DNA of 27,187 nt, taken from assembly GCA_003521815.1 (NCBI GenBank), contig DPHE01000081.1, positions 13,793-40,979 on the forward strand. The letters run 5' to 3'. This document shows, in pieces, positions 1-8,607 of this stretch. Made by a program: the position numbers and the translations under genes. This DNA is from Colwellia sp. (GTDB lineage: Bacteria > Pseudomonadota > Gammaproteobacteria > Enterobacterales > Alteromonadaceae). Below the pieces are notes generated by a model. It did no database searches. It saw only the letters and a list, made by a program, of their open reading frames with translations, and had not been told where the DNA came from. Each line of letters begins with the position of its first letter. Positions within the stretch are counted from its first letter, which is position 1.

Positions 1-104
1 TATCAGCGTATCGCGCCTTGATCTGATTTCCTAGCTTCGCTCTGAAACTGCATCTTGAAGTGGAACGGGTATCACACTAGATATTTTTAGGAAAGTAATT
101 ACAA
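1..104. other. Non-coding left edge upstream of yhdP; possible dispersed repeat
   Basis: All three forward frames hit stops within the first 34 bases, so at most a few C-terminal codons of an upstream gene could lie here. From about base 8 to 74 the sequence has the style of an intergenic repeat, with an end reading CATCTTGAAGTGGAACGGGT; I associate such segments with Alteromonadales intergenic repeats, but this is from memory and not demonstrated. A weak promoter-like pair is TTGAAG (55-60), a 17-base spacer and TAGATA (78-83). AGGA at 89-92 is a rather distant ribosome-binding site for yhdP. Confidence 0.3.
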
Positions 105-3100
105 ATGTCCATTGCAAGCGTCTCTAATCGTTGGCTAAACCGTCTTTATAAAATACTCGCTATTATGCTGGTATGCTTGGTGGTGTTAATTAGCGCTTTT
201 CGTTTGCTATTACCTTATGTTGAAAATTATCGTCAAGACTTTCAAGATTATATAAACAATAATAATCACACTAATTTTGTTATTGGAGGATTAGGTATGA
301 GTTGGGAAGGCTCTGGCCTAACGTTAATTGCTAATCAAGTAACGCTAATTGAGTCCGAAGATCTCCATATTACTATTGAAAATATAGAAATGCAGTTTGA
401 TTTTTGGGCAACAATAACGACTCAACAACTGATTTTAAGTACTTTGATTTTAGATGGCGCAATAGTCAATATTGATCAACATGCGTGGAGCTCGCAAGGA
501 GGTAAAAATAATAATATAAGACAAAAAAAATCTTTCTCAAACGTAAACAAAAAATCAAGTGATTTTCAGAAAATATCAGCTATTTTTTTAAATCGAATTA
601 ATCGTTTTTCCTTACGAAATAGTCAAATATCGATCCGTAATGATACGATTGAACGTAGTTTTCATATTAATAATTTATTTTGGCTAAATGATGGTGTTAG
701 ACATCAAGCACAAGGTAACATTATTGTTAACGAATTAAGTAGTAATAATCTTAGTTTAAAAATAGATATTAATGGTTCTTCGGTCGATAACCTAACAGGT
801 TTAATATATGTTGAGGCCAATCATCTTGACATTACACCTTGGCTTGATAGTCTTTTAGTACTCGATAATGATAATACTCAAGCTGATATTGGTTTTTCTG
901 CTTGGTTAAAAGTAAAAGCAGGTAGTATTGAACGTCTACAGGTTACTTTGCATGAAAATCAGATCAGTTGGCAAACAGCAGGTAAAGAGCATAATTTAGC
1001 ACTAGGTGCAGGGCAGTTATTATTAGTTAAAGGTAAGAAAAAAGAAAACTTTGAATTGTATAGTACACCGCTTTCATTACAATTTAATAAAGAAGAAAAA
1101 CAAGAATATATTGTACAATTAAATAGAAAAGCTGAGGAACTTTCAATTTATTTGTCTGCTTTTGATCTCGGGTTAATTAGCCAAGTATCACCTTTATTGA
1201 TCAGTACTAAGGGTACGCATGAGCTCTTGTCTGAATTAGCTATTCGTGGCGAGGCAAATGAAATATATTTCAACAAAACAGCGGGTGAAATAAAGTTATT
1301 AGCAAACGTCACAGACACATCAACTCTCTATAGTCAGGGAATTCCGGGGATAGATAACCTCTCAGGGCAATTAAGTTATGCTGAGCAAAATTTGCATCTT
1401 AAATTAGTAGCCACACAAGGAGCATTAGATTTTAATCAACATTTTATTGCGCCCATTCCATACGAATCACTTAGCGCTACTGTTGATTTATCTTTTGTTG
1501 ACCAAGATTGGAAATTAGCAGTTAATGATATCGCCTTAAGCTCAAATGAGCTGAAGTTAACTGCTGATTTAGCTATCGAATCGCTTAAAAGCACTAATAC
1601 AAACATGTCATTATTAGCGAGTATTACCGATGTAGATGTCAGTAAAATCGGACATTATTACCCACTAACATTGATGAGCAGTAACTTAGTTGGTTATCTT
1701 AATAATGCGTTAATTGACGGAAAACTAACGCAAGCACAAGTATTATTTAATGGACCTTTGGCTAAGTTTCCCTTTAACGATAACACGGGTGTTTTTATTG
1801 TTGATGCCGAATTAGAAGATGCTACTTTTGAATTTGATGATGAGTGGCCATCAATAACCTCTTTTTCAGCAAATTTAAATTTCACTAATAACAGTATGTT
1901 AATTACTGGCCGTTCAGGACGTTTAGCGGGGCTTGATGTAAATGGCGTGCAAGCAGCTATTGATGATTTAGCTAATGAACAAACACTTGTGTTAGACACC
2001 TTGATTAAGCCATCTCCGGCAAGTATGGTTGCAAACTTAATATCTCAAAGTCCATTAAAAGACAGTATCGGTAATGTGTTAGAACAATTACAAGCGAGTG
2101 GCGATATTAATGGAAAATTCCATTTAAACTTACCGTTGAATGCAACGGAAAAAATACTTGCGAGTGGTTTTATAAACTTTATTGATAATCACATTGCTTT
2201 GCAAACACCGCAGATGAATTTTAGTCAAGTAACGGGTCAGTTGAACTTTGAAAATGATAAGTTATCGACTAAGAATTTATCAGTAAACTGGCAAGGTTTA
2301 CCGCTTAAATTAGTGGTAGAGGGAGCAGATAAAGCGGGATATTATGATACTAATATTGCGATAACAGCTGATTGGCAAGTTGATTCTTGGAAACAACATA
2401 TCACACCGAGTTTGAAAAAATATTTTGATGGTCAATTAAAGTTACACGGTGATTTATCACTATATCAACATCATAACGGTGGTATTTCATATCTATTTAC
2501 TATTGAATCAAATTTACAAGAAACACAGCTTAACCTTCCAAGGCCATACAATAAAGTTCAGCAAGTAAAAGTGCCGTTAAAAATTGCTGTAATGGGTCAG
2601 TTAGAACACTCAACTTTTGATGCTTCTTATGGCGATGAATTAAGATTTCATGGCGTCTTAGAGCATGATACTAGTCATTTCTCTCGTGCTCATATCGTAT
2701 TAGGTAATGAAAAAATGCTTTTACCCGCAGATGGTTTTCATATTACCACTCAACTTGCACAAGCAGATTTTAATGTCTGGCAACCTCTGATCAGCGATAT
2801 TATTGATACTATCTCTGCCGTTGAGGCCTCTAAAAGTGCTAAAGGACTTGTAGAAAAATCATCTTCTTTGTTTCCAACACCTGAACGTATTCGAGGAACC
2901 ATCACTCAAGTAGATCTTTTAGGACAAACATTAAACAATGTTCATTTCAATTTATTAGATAAAACGCATTGGTGGTTATTAGAACTGAATGCTAAAGAGA
3001 CACGTAGCCGAATTAAATTTTACCCCGATTGGTTAGAGCAGGGAGTTGATATTAATGCAGACTTCATTCATTTAACAACTAATATTAAGCACCACATAGG

Positions 3101-4157
3101 GCAAAATACTCAAAAAACTATACCTTCATCATTAACGGATGATAATTTGTTTGAAAATATGCCAAAAATCAATTTACACTGTGATCACTGTCAAATTGAT
3201 GAATTAAATTTAGGACAAGTTAATTTATCTTTAACGCGCCGCGGGCAAGATGTTATTGAAATTGAGCACTTCAATGCTAAACGTGAACAAGCTCAATTTA
3301 ACTTAGCGGGGCAATGGCAAAAAAATGATAAAGTAAACATGACCAGCGTGACGGCTAACTTGTCCTTAAAAGATATTGAATATGAATTAGAACAGTTAGG
3401 TTACGGTTCTATTATCCGTGATAGTGGTGGTAAATTAAACGTTGATCTAAATTGGCAAGGCGGACCACATGATCTTAATGTTACAAATATTAATGGTGAA
3501 CTTAATGCTATAATTGATGATGGGTATTTAGCTGAAGTTAGCGACAAAGCACGGATCTTTTCAGTGTTAAGTTTGCAGTCTATCGTGAGAAAGTTAACCT
3601 TAGATTTTCGCGATATCTTTAGTGATGGTATGTTTTATAAAAATATGAAAGGTGATTATCATATAAAAGAAGGTGTATTATATACAGATAACACACGCAT
3701 GAACGGCACTGCAGGTAATTTATATATTAAAGGTAATACCAGCTTTGTTACGAATACCCTTGATTATAAAATGTCGTACAAACCCAATCTTACTTCAAGT
3801 TTACCCGTATTGGCGTGGATCGCGACACTCAATCCAATGGTGTTTTTGGCTGGAGTAGCTATTGATCAAGTAATTACTTCTCAAGTTGTTTCTGAATTTA
3901 ATTTTGAGCTTACAGGTAGTGTTAACGAGCCTAATTTTCAAGAAGTTAATCGTAAAAGCAGAGATGTGAGTGTCGGCCGCTCTACCCCTCCAAAGTTTAT
4001 TGATAATATCGAAAAAAATAATATCAAAGAAAAAGATGACGTTAATAACAAAGAGATTGAACAGTATGTACCACCTTTGCAATATAATAAGACTAAAGCT
4101 GATGAACATAAGCTATTTAAAGAAAGTAATCATCTAGATGAAAAAATCAATCGTTAA
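105..4157 (+). CDS. yhdP: YhdP family AsmA-like phospholipid transport protein
   Basis: Very large AsmA-like protein of 1350 residues; E. coli YhdP is about 1270. A single membrane anchor lies at about residues 15-40 (hydrophobic run ILAIMLVCLVVLISAF). The rest is a long repetitive beta-strand-rich periplasmic region typical of the DUF3971/AsmA-like family. The end of the AsmA-like region (about 1210-1280) contains a characteristic hydrophobic patch (LPVLAWIATLNPMVFLAG). In E. coli, YhdP, TamB and YdbH form periplasmic bridges that carry phospholipids to the outer membrane; the same role here is inferred from family membership. The last roughly 70 residues are hydrophilic, charged and low in complexity, and look non-conserved. 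The 3' end overlaps the next gene by 20 bases, so yhdP, the nitrilase gene and tldD probably form one operon. The start is the first ATG before the anchor. Confidence 0.93.
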   Translation: MSIASVSNRWLNRLYKILAIMLVCLVVLISAFRLLLPYVENYRQDFQDYINNNNHTNFVIGGLGMSWEGSGLTLIANQVTLIESEDLHITIENIEMQFDFWATITTQQLILSTLILDGAIVNIDQHAWSSQGGKNNNIRQKKSFSNVNKKSSDFQKISAIFLNRINRFSLRNSQISIRNDTIERSFHINNLFWLNDGVRHQAQGNIIVNELSSNNLSLKIDINGSSVDNLTGLIYVEANHLDITPWLDSLLVLDNDNTQADIGFSAWLKVKAGSIERLQVTLHENQISWQTAGKEHNLALGAGQLLLVKGKKKENFELYSTPLSLQFNKEEKQEYIVQLNRKAEELSIYLSAFDLGLISQVSPLLISTKGTHELLSELAIRGEANEIYFNKTAGEIKLLANVTDTSTLYSQGIPGIDNLSGQLSYAEQNLHLKLVATQGALDFNQHFIAPIPYESLSATVDLSFVDQDWKLAVNDIALSSNELKLTADLAIESLKSTNTNMSLLASITDVDVSKIGHYYPLTLMSSNLVGYLNNALIDGKLTQAQVLFNGPLAKFPFNDNTGVFIVDAELEDATFEFDDEWPSITSFSANLNFTNNSMLITGRSGRLAGLDVNGVQAAIDDLANEQTLVLDTLIKPSPASMVANLISQSPLKDSIGNVLEQLQASGDINGKFHLNLPLNATEKILASGFINFIDNHIALQTPQMNFSQVTGQLNFENDKLSTKNLSVNWQGLPLKLVVEGADKAGYYDTNIAITADWQVDSWKQHITPSLKKYFDGQLKLHGDLSLYQHHNGGISYLFTIESNLQETQLNLPRPYNKVQQVKVPLKIAVMGQLEHSTFDASYGDELRFHGVLEHDTSHFSRAHIVLGNEKMLLPADGFHITTQLAQADFNVWQPLISDIIDTISAVEASKSAKGLVEKSSSLFPTPERIRGTITQVDLLGQTLNNVHFNLLDKTHWWLLELNAKETRSRIKFYPDWLEQGVDINADFIHLTTNIKHHIGQNTQKTIPSSLTDDNLFENMPKINLHCDHCQIDELNLGQVNLSLTRRGQDVIEIEHFNAKREQAQFNLAGQWQKNDKVNMTSVTANLSLKDIEYELEQLGYGSIIRDSGGKLNVDLNWQGGPHDLNVTNINGELNAIIDDGYLAEVSDKARIFSVLSLQSIVRKLTLDFRDIFSDGMFYKNMKGDYHIKEGVLYTDNTRMNGTAGNLYIKGNTSFVTNTLDYKMSYKPNLTSSLPVLAWIATLNPMVFLAGVAIDQVITSQVVSEFNFELTGSVNEPNFQEVNRKSRDVSVGRSTPPKFIDNIEKNNIKEKDDVNNKEIEQYVPPLQYNKTKADEHKLFKESNHLDEKINR

Positions 4158-4980
4158 AATCAGCGCTATTCAACTTAACTCTACGCCAAATGTTGAGCAA
4201 AATATTCAGACTATTGCTAACCAGTTAGCGAAATTAACACAAACATCAAACATTGAAGGAGTTGATCACATTGTTGTGCTGCCAGAGTGTTGTTTGTTTT
4301 TTGGTGTTAGTGATCAGGCTCAGTTATCGCTAGCTCAGAGATCAAAAAGTCATAATGAACTGCAATTATCCTTAAGTCAGTTAGCCAAGCAATACAAAGT
4401 CACCCTTATTGGCGGAACCATTCCGATAATAACTGACGGTGGTAATAAATTCACCAATACTAGCTGTGCTTTTAATTCACTCGGTGAACTGATAACGACT
4501 TATGATAAAATTCATTTGTTTGATGTAAATGTTGCAGATAATGCAAAGACTTATTGTGAATCCCGTTATACTCAAGCCGGTAATAAGGTTTGCATAGCAA
4601 AAACACCTTTGGCGACTATTGGTTTGTCGGTATGTTTTGATATTCGCTTTCCATTTTTGTATCAAAGACTTAGCGAACTAGGCGCGGATATTATCACCGT
4701 ACCTAGCGCATTTACTCGTGTAACCGGTAAGGTACATTGGCAAACATTACTGCAAGCAAGAGCGATTGAAAACCAAGTTTACATTATTGCTGCAGGACAA
4801 GAAGGTGTGCATGCTAACGGGCGAGAAACATGGGGGCATTCAATGATCATAAGCCCTTGGGGTGACATTCTATCCTGCATTGAACAAGGCGAAGGGATTA
4901 TTACTAGCGATTTTATTCCCTCAGAAATACAGAAAATACGAACAAGTATGCCACTAAAGCATGCTTTAATATCCAATTAA
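4138..4980 (+). CDS. Carbon-nitrogen hydrolase (nitrilase superfamily), Nit1-like amidase
   Basis: 280-residue nitrilase-fold hydrolase. The catalytic triad is visible: Glu50 (in VVLPECC), Lys124 (in TYDKIHLFDV) and the nucleophile Cys166 (in LSVCFDIRFP). The KIHLFDV and ES segments fit the Nit/NIT1 branch, whose characterised members hydrolyse deaminated glutathione as metabolite repair. That substrate is an inference; the sequence alone shows only an amidase-type active site. There is no signal peptide, so it should be cytoplasmic. The ATG lies inside the end of yhdP (20-base overlap in another frame), which suggests translational coupling. tldD starts 14 bases after the stop. A nitrilase gene between yhdP and tldD is, to my knowledge, a recurring arrangement in gammaproteobacteria. 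Confidence 0.9.
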   Translation: MKKSIVKISAIQLNSTPNVEQNIQTIANQLAKLTQTSNIEGVDHIVVLPECCLFFGVSDQAQLSLAQRSKSHNELQLSLSQLAKQYKVTLIGGTIPIITDGGNKFTNTSCAFNSLGELITTYDKIHLFDVNVADNAKTYCESRYTQAGNKVCIAKTPLATIGLSVCFDIRFPFLYQRLSELGADIITVPSAFTRVTGKVHWQTLLQARAIENQVYIIAAGQEGVHANGRETWGHSMIISPWGDILSCIEQGEGIITSDFIPSEIQKIRTSMPLKHALISN

Positions 4981-4994
4981 AAATCGAGTGTTAA

Positions 4995-6449
4995 ATGAAT
5001 AATGTTGAGCAAGCCCTGTTAGCCGATAGCCATATCGATGATGCTATTTTATCTAAAACATTAAATAGCATGATGGGAAGACAAGTAAATTTTGCTGATT
5101 TATATTTTCAGTCTAGCCAGCATGAATCTTGGATGCTTGAAGATGGGATAGTTAAAGAAGGCTCATACAATATGGAGCGAGGGGTTGGCGTACGTGCAAT
5201 CTCTGGTGAGAAAACAGGTTTTGCATATTCTGATGATATTTCTCCCTTGGCACTTCAGCAAGCTGCAAATGCGGCCAAAGGGATCGCTGATAGCGGTAAT
5301 GGTACACAAGTTCAGGCATTTAAACGCCAATCACCGATTAAAATTTATCAAACAGTTGAACCGCTTGGTAGCTTAACACAAGAGCAAAAAATTGATTTGT
5401 TACATCAAGTTGAAGCACATGCTAGACAAGTAGACAGTCGAGTAACTCAGGTCATTGTCAGCTTATCAGGTGTGCATGAAAAGATACTAGTTGCTGCTAG
5501 TGATGGTTCATATGGCACTGACATTCGTCCATTAGTGCGTTTGAACTGTTCAGTATTAGTGGAAGAAAATGGTAAGCGTGAACGTGCGAGTGCCGGTGGT
5601 GGTGCTAGAACTGATTACAGCTACTTCTTTGAATCAGAACGTAATGCCTCAGGACAAGAAAAAGCTCGTTATTTAACTTATGCTGAAGAAGCCGTTCGTC
5701 AAGCCTTGGTTAATTTAGTTGCTGTGGATGCACCTGCGGGAACTTTTCCTATAGTACTAGGTGCGGGTTGGCCTGGCGTATTATTACATGAAGCGGTTGG
5801 GCATGGCTTAGAGGGTGACTTTAATCGTAAAGGTTCATCAGCTTTTTCAGGAAAAATTGGTCAACAAGTTGCTTCAACCCTTTGTACTATTGTTGATGAT
5901 GGCACCATGGCAAATCGTCGAGGCTCAGTTAATATTGATGATGAAGGTACACCGGGACAATATAATGTATTGATTGAAAAAGGCATTTTAAAAGGCTACA
6001 TGCAAGATAAGCATAATGCGGAATTAATGGGCGTTAAGCCAACGGGTAATGGTCGTCGTGAATCTTATGCGCATTTACCTATGCCACGTATGACCAATAC
6101 TTATATGCTGGCAGGAGAGTCTAGCCCTGAAGATATTATAAAATCGGTGAAGAAAGGCATTTATGCACCAAATTTTGCTGGTGGGCAAGTAGACATTACT
6201 TCAGGAAAATTTGTTTTTACTAGTTCAGAAGCTTATTTAATTGAAAACGGTGAAATCACTACACCCATTAAAGGGGCTACTTTAATTGGTAGCGGTCCAG
6301 AAGCAATGAAAAAAGTGTCTATGGTGGGTAACGATCTTAGACTAGATGCGGGTGTTGGCGTGTGTGGAAAAGATGGTCAAAGTGTACCTGTGGGTGTTGG
6401 TCAGCCGACATTAAAAGTTGATGAAATGACTATTGGTGGAACACAATAA
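4995..6449 (+). CDS. tldD: Metalloprotease TldD
   Basis: 484 residues, close to E. coli TldD (481). The zinc-protease motif HEAVGH spans residues 265-270, followed by GLEGDFNRKGSSAFSG, the signature of the TldD/PmbA family (peptidase U62). The TldD/TldE heterodimer is a cytoplasmic protease that degrades unfolded peptides; it is known for processing microcin B17 and degrading the CcdA antitoxin in E. coli. The partner subunit is encoded nearby at 7140-8519, with one opposite-strand gene between them. The ATG follows the amidase stop by 14 bases, which fits an operon. The gene ends directly at a REP-like inverted repeat. Confidence 0.96.
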   Translation: MNNVEQALLADSHIDDAILSKTLNSMMGRQVNFADLYFQSSQHESWMLEDGIVKEGSYNMERGVGVRAISGEKTGFAYSDDISPLALQQAANAAKGIADSGNGTQVQAFKRQSPIKIYQTVEPLGSLTQEQKIDLLHQVEAHARQVDSRVTQVIVSLSGVHEKILVAASDGSYGTDIRPLVRLNCSVLVEENGKRERASAGGGARTDYSYFFESERNASGQEKARYLTYAEEAVRQALVNLVAVDAPAGTFPIVLGAGWPGVLLHEAVGHGLEGDFNRKGSSAFSGKIGQQVASTLCTIVDDGTMANRRGSVNIDDEGTPGQYNVLIEKGILKGYMQDKHNAELMGVKPTGNGRRESYAHLPMPRMTNTYMLAGESSPEDIIKSVKKGIYAPNFAGGQVDITSGKFVFTSSEAYLIENGEITTPIKGATLIGSGPEAMKKVSMVGNDLRLDAGVGVCGKDGQSVPVGVGQPTLKVDEMTIGGTQ

Positions 6450-6455
6450 ACATGT

Positions 6456-6518
6456 CCTTCGACAGGCTCAGGATGAACGGGAATTTCCGTCTGCCCTGAG
6501 CGCGAAGCAGTCGAAGGG
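6456..6518. repeat. REP-like inverted repeat between convergent tldD and yjgA
   Basis: The left arm CCTTCGACAGGCTCAGG (6456-6472) is complementary to CCTGAGC (6495-6501) plus GTCGAAGG (6510-6517), with an 8-base bulge in the right arm where the left has 2 bases. The hairpin fills nearly the whole 69-base gap and ends exactly where the yjgA stop codon begins. The same sequence family recurs downstream of murA. The motif resembles a repeat seen in the gaps of many bacterial genomes, and probably also acts as a two-way transcription stop here (inference). Confidence 0.8.
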
Positions 6519-7043
6519 TTAACTATTCTCTTTCAGGTAATCGAATAAATTACGGTAATGTTTACCTAATTTTTCTGCTTTTTTCTCTTTAGCGGCATTA
6601 CGCACTAACTGTTTCAGTTTTTGTCGGTCCATCTGTTCAAACTCAGTAAGTAATGCTTCAATAGCCTCATTACCTTGTTCAATTAATTCATCTCTTAAGT
6701 TTTCTAAACGGGTAAATTTAACTGTTTCTTGCTGATGTTTATTTGCCATGACATCGATAGCTTGATGAATAGGAGCCAGGTCAGTTTCTAGCAATATTTT
6801 AGCTATATGGCGAATATGGCGACGTAGTGCTTCATTCTTATTTCTAATTTTATCAGCCACAATCATCGCGTATTTAAGATCTTCGGATAGTGGTAAACGG
6901 CTACGCTGATGTTTAGACATCTCTATTAATTGTTGACCGAAATCTTGCAATTGATGCATTTCTCTTTTAATTTCGGTTTTACTCTTCAATTCTTGGTCTA
7001 TTTCCGATGATAAGTCGTCGATATCGTTGGCTGACTGGGGCAT
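6519..7043 (-). CDS. yjgA: YjgA/DarP family ribosome-maturation factor (DUF615)
   Basis: 174 residues, close to the roughly 183 of E. coli YjgA (renamed DarP), a late-stage 50S subunit assembly factor. The protein is almost entirely helical, rich in Lys, Glu and Gln, without membrane segments. The stretch LPLSEDLKYAMIVADKIRNK followed by ALRRHIRHIAK is the typical DUF615 core. The C-terminus (roughly residues 140-174) is basic and ends in HYRNLFDYLKE. It is divergent from pmbA (96-base gap) and convergent with tldD, a gene neighbourhood known in gammaproteobacteria. Identification rests on family pattern and context. Confidence 0.92.
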   Translation of the reverse strand: MPQSANDIDDLSSEIDQELKSKTEIKREMHQLQDFGQQLIEMSKHQRSRLPLSEDLKYAMIVADKIRNKNEALRRHIRHIAKILLETDLAPIHQAIDVMANKHQQETVKFTRLENLRDELIEQGNEAIEALLTEFEQMDRQKLKQLVRNAAKEKKAEKLGKHYRNLFDYLKENS

Positions 7044-7139
7044 AATAGTTGTTAATATAAGTTAATTTTAATCAATGTCTTTATTATACGTAAAAATTGA
7101 TAAAGTTGATATTTTAAAAGCCGAAGTAGACAAAAAACT

Positions 7140-8519
7140 ATGAGCCAACAAAAAAAATTTAGTGATCCATTAATCGAACAACTTGACCAAGTAAAAGCAA
7201 GAGTTGCGCAAGTACTTGAATTAGCTAAATCATTAGGAGTAGATGGCGCAGAAGTAGCCATGACTCGCCAACAAGGTTTAAGTGTGGGTACTCGTCTTGG
7301 TGAAGTTGAGAATGTAGAATTTACCAACGACGGTGCTTTAGGTATTACGGTTTATCAACAAGGACGAAAAGGTAGTGCATCCACCGCTGATTTATCAGAA
7401 AAAGCGCTAGCACAAGCAGTACAAGCGGCAGTTAATATCGCCAAGTACACCTCAGTTGATGATTGTTCCGGTTTAGCTGATAAAGCGTTATTAGCGATGC
7501 ACCCAATAGATTTAGATTTATACTACCCTAAAGAACTAAGTACAGAGCAGGCGATAGAAATTGCAAAAGAATGTGAACAAAGCGCATTAGAGAGCGATAG
7601 CCGTATAACCAATTCGGATGGTGCTAATTTAGATTGCTTTTCAGGTTTTAAAGTCTACGGTAACAGTAATGGACAGTTAGTGGGTTACCCAAGCTCTCGA
7701 CATAGTTTAAGTTGTGTGGTTATTGCGGGAAGTGATGATGAAATGCAGCGTGATTATGCTTATGATGTTAATCGTGACTTCAGCTTGTTAGATAGTAGTC
7801 TTAGCATAGGTAAAAAAGCAGCTAGCGAGGTTATATCACGTTTAAATCCACAAAAATTATCCACTCGAAAAGTTCCTGTATTGTTTCGCGCTGATATTGC
7901 TAATACGCTTTGGGGGCACTTTATTGCTGCGATTAGCGGTGGTAATTTATACCGTAAATCCTCTTTTTTACTTGATGCGATAGGAAAAGATATATTTCCT
8001 GAATTTTTAACTATTCAAGAACGCCCCCATATCAAAAAAGCGTTAGCAAGTAGTGCTTTTGATAGTGAAGGTGTACTCACTCAAGATAGAGATATTATCA
8101 TTGATGGTGCTTTACAGGCGTATTTATTAACCAGTTATTCAGCCCGAAAATTAGGTCTTACATCTACAGGTCATGCTGGCGGTATTCACAATTGGCTAGT
8201 TAAAGATAAAAATTCTCAGACTAAAGGGGGCGAGGATGCCGATTTTGACGCAATGTTAAAAACTTTAGGTACGGGGCTGTTAGTTACCGAATTAATGGGC
8301 CAAGGTGTCAATGTTGTCAATGGCGATTACTCTCGTGGGGCGGCAGGTTTCTGGGTGGAAAATGGTGAGTTGGCTTACCCTGTAAGTGAAATCACTATTG
8401 CGGGTAATTTAACGCAAATGTTTAAAGGTATTATTGCGGTGGGATCAGATATTGATAAGCACGGTAGCATTGGAACGGGTTCTATACTGATTGATGAAAT
8501 GCAAGTAGCAGGGCATTAG
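7140..8519 (+). CDS. pmbA: Metalloprotease subunit PmbA/TldE
   Basis: 459 residues (E. coli PmbA/TldE about 450). It belongs to the same U62 fold as TldD but lacks the HExxxH zinc motif; the equivalent region reads ANTLWGHFIAAISGGNLYRK. This matches the known division of labour in which TldD carries the metal site and TldE shapes the substrate channel. The C-terminal part has the family segments TSTGHAGGIHNW, GTGLLVTELMGQGVN and GDYSRGAAGFWVENGE. The ATG lies 96 bases from the divergent yjgA start. No strong ribosome-binding site is seen in front of it. Confidence 0.95.
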   Translation: MSQQKKFSDPLIEQLDQVKARVAQVLELAKSLGVDGAEVAMTRQQGLSVGTRLGEVENVEFTNDGALGITVYQQGRKGSASTADLSEKALAQAVQAAVNIAKYTSVDDCSGLADKALLAMHPIDLDLYYPKELSTEQAIEIAKECEQSALESDSRITNSDGANLDCFSGFKVYGNSNGQLVGYPSSRHSLSCVVIAGSDDEMQRDYAYDVNRDFSLLDSSLSIGKKAASEVISRLNPQKLSTRKVPVLFRADIANTLWGHFIAAISGGNLYRKSSFLLDAIGKDIFPEFLTIQERPHIKKALASSAFDSEGVLTQDRDIIIDGALQAYLLTSYSARKLGLTSTGHAGGIHNWLVKDKNSQTKGGEDADFDAMLKTLGTGLLVTELMGQGVNVVNGDYSRGAAGFWVENGELAYPVSEITIAGNLTQMFKGIIAVGSDIDKHGSIGTGSILIDEMQVAGH

Positions 8520-8606
8520 AGTCGTTTTTTGGAATGATTAGTTATGAGTTTTAAGTTAGTTTACTTTGTTTTAAACTCGCTACTGGTTACTCATAACAAG
8601 CGACTC
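8519..8606. terminator. Composite long hairpin between convergent pmbA and mgtE
   Basis: Nested inverted repeats lie between the two convergent genes. GAGTCG (8519-8524) pairs with CGACTC (8601-8606). GTTATGAG (8541-8548) pairs with CTCATAAC (8590-8597). GAGTTT (8546-8551) could alternatively pair with AAACTC (8573-8578). T-rich runs follow the outer left arm. The structure suits a bidirectional terminator; function is inferred from position and symmetry only. Confidence 0.5.
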
Positions 8607-8607
8607 C

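Noticed and set aside
3801..4109. 102-residue open frame antisense to the end of yhdP
   Set aside because: It lies entirely opposite a well-supported gene and its composition reflects the complement of the Lys/Asn-rich YhdP tail.
7044..7139. Divergent promoter pair between yjgA and pmbA
   Set aside because: Several AT-rich -10-like strings occur, but none combines with a good -35 at proper spacing, so no specific site is claimed.
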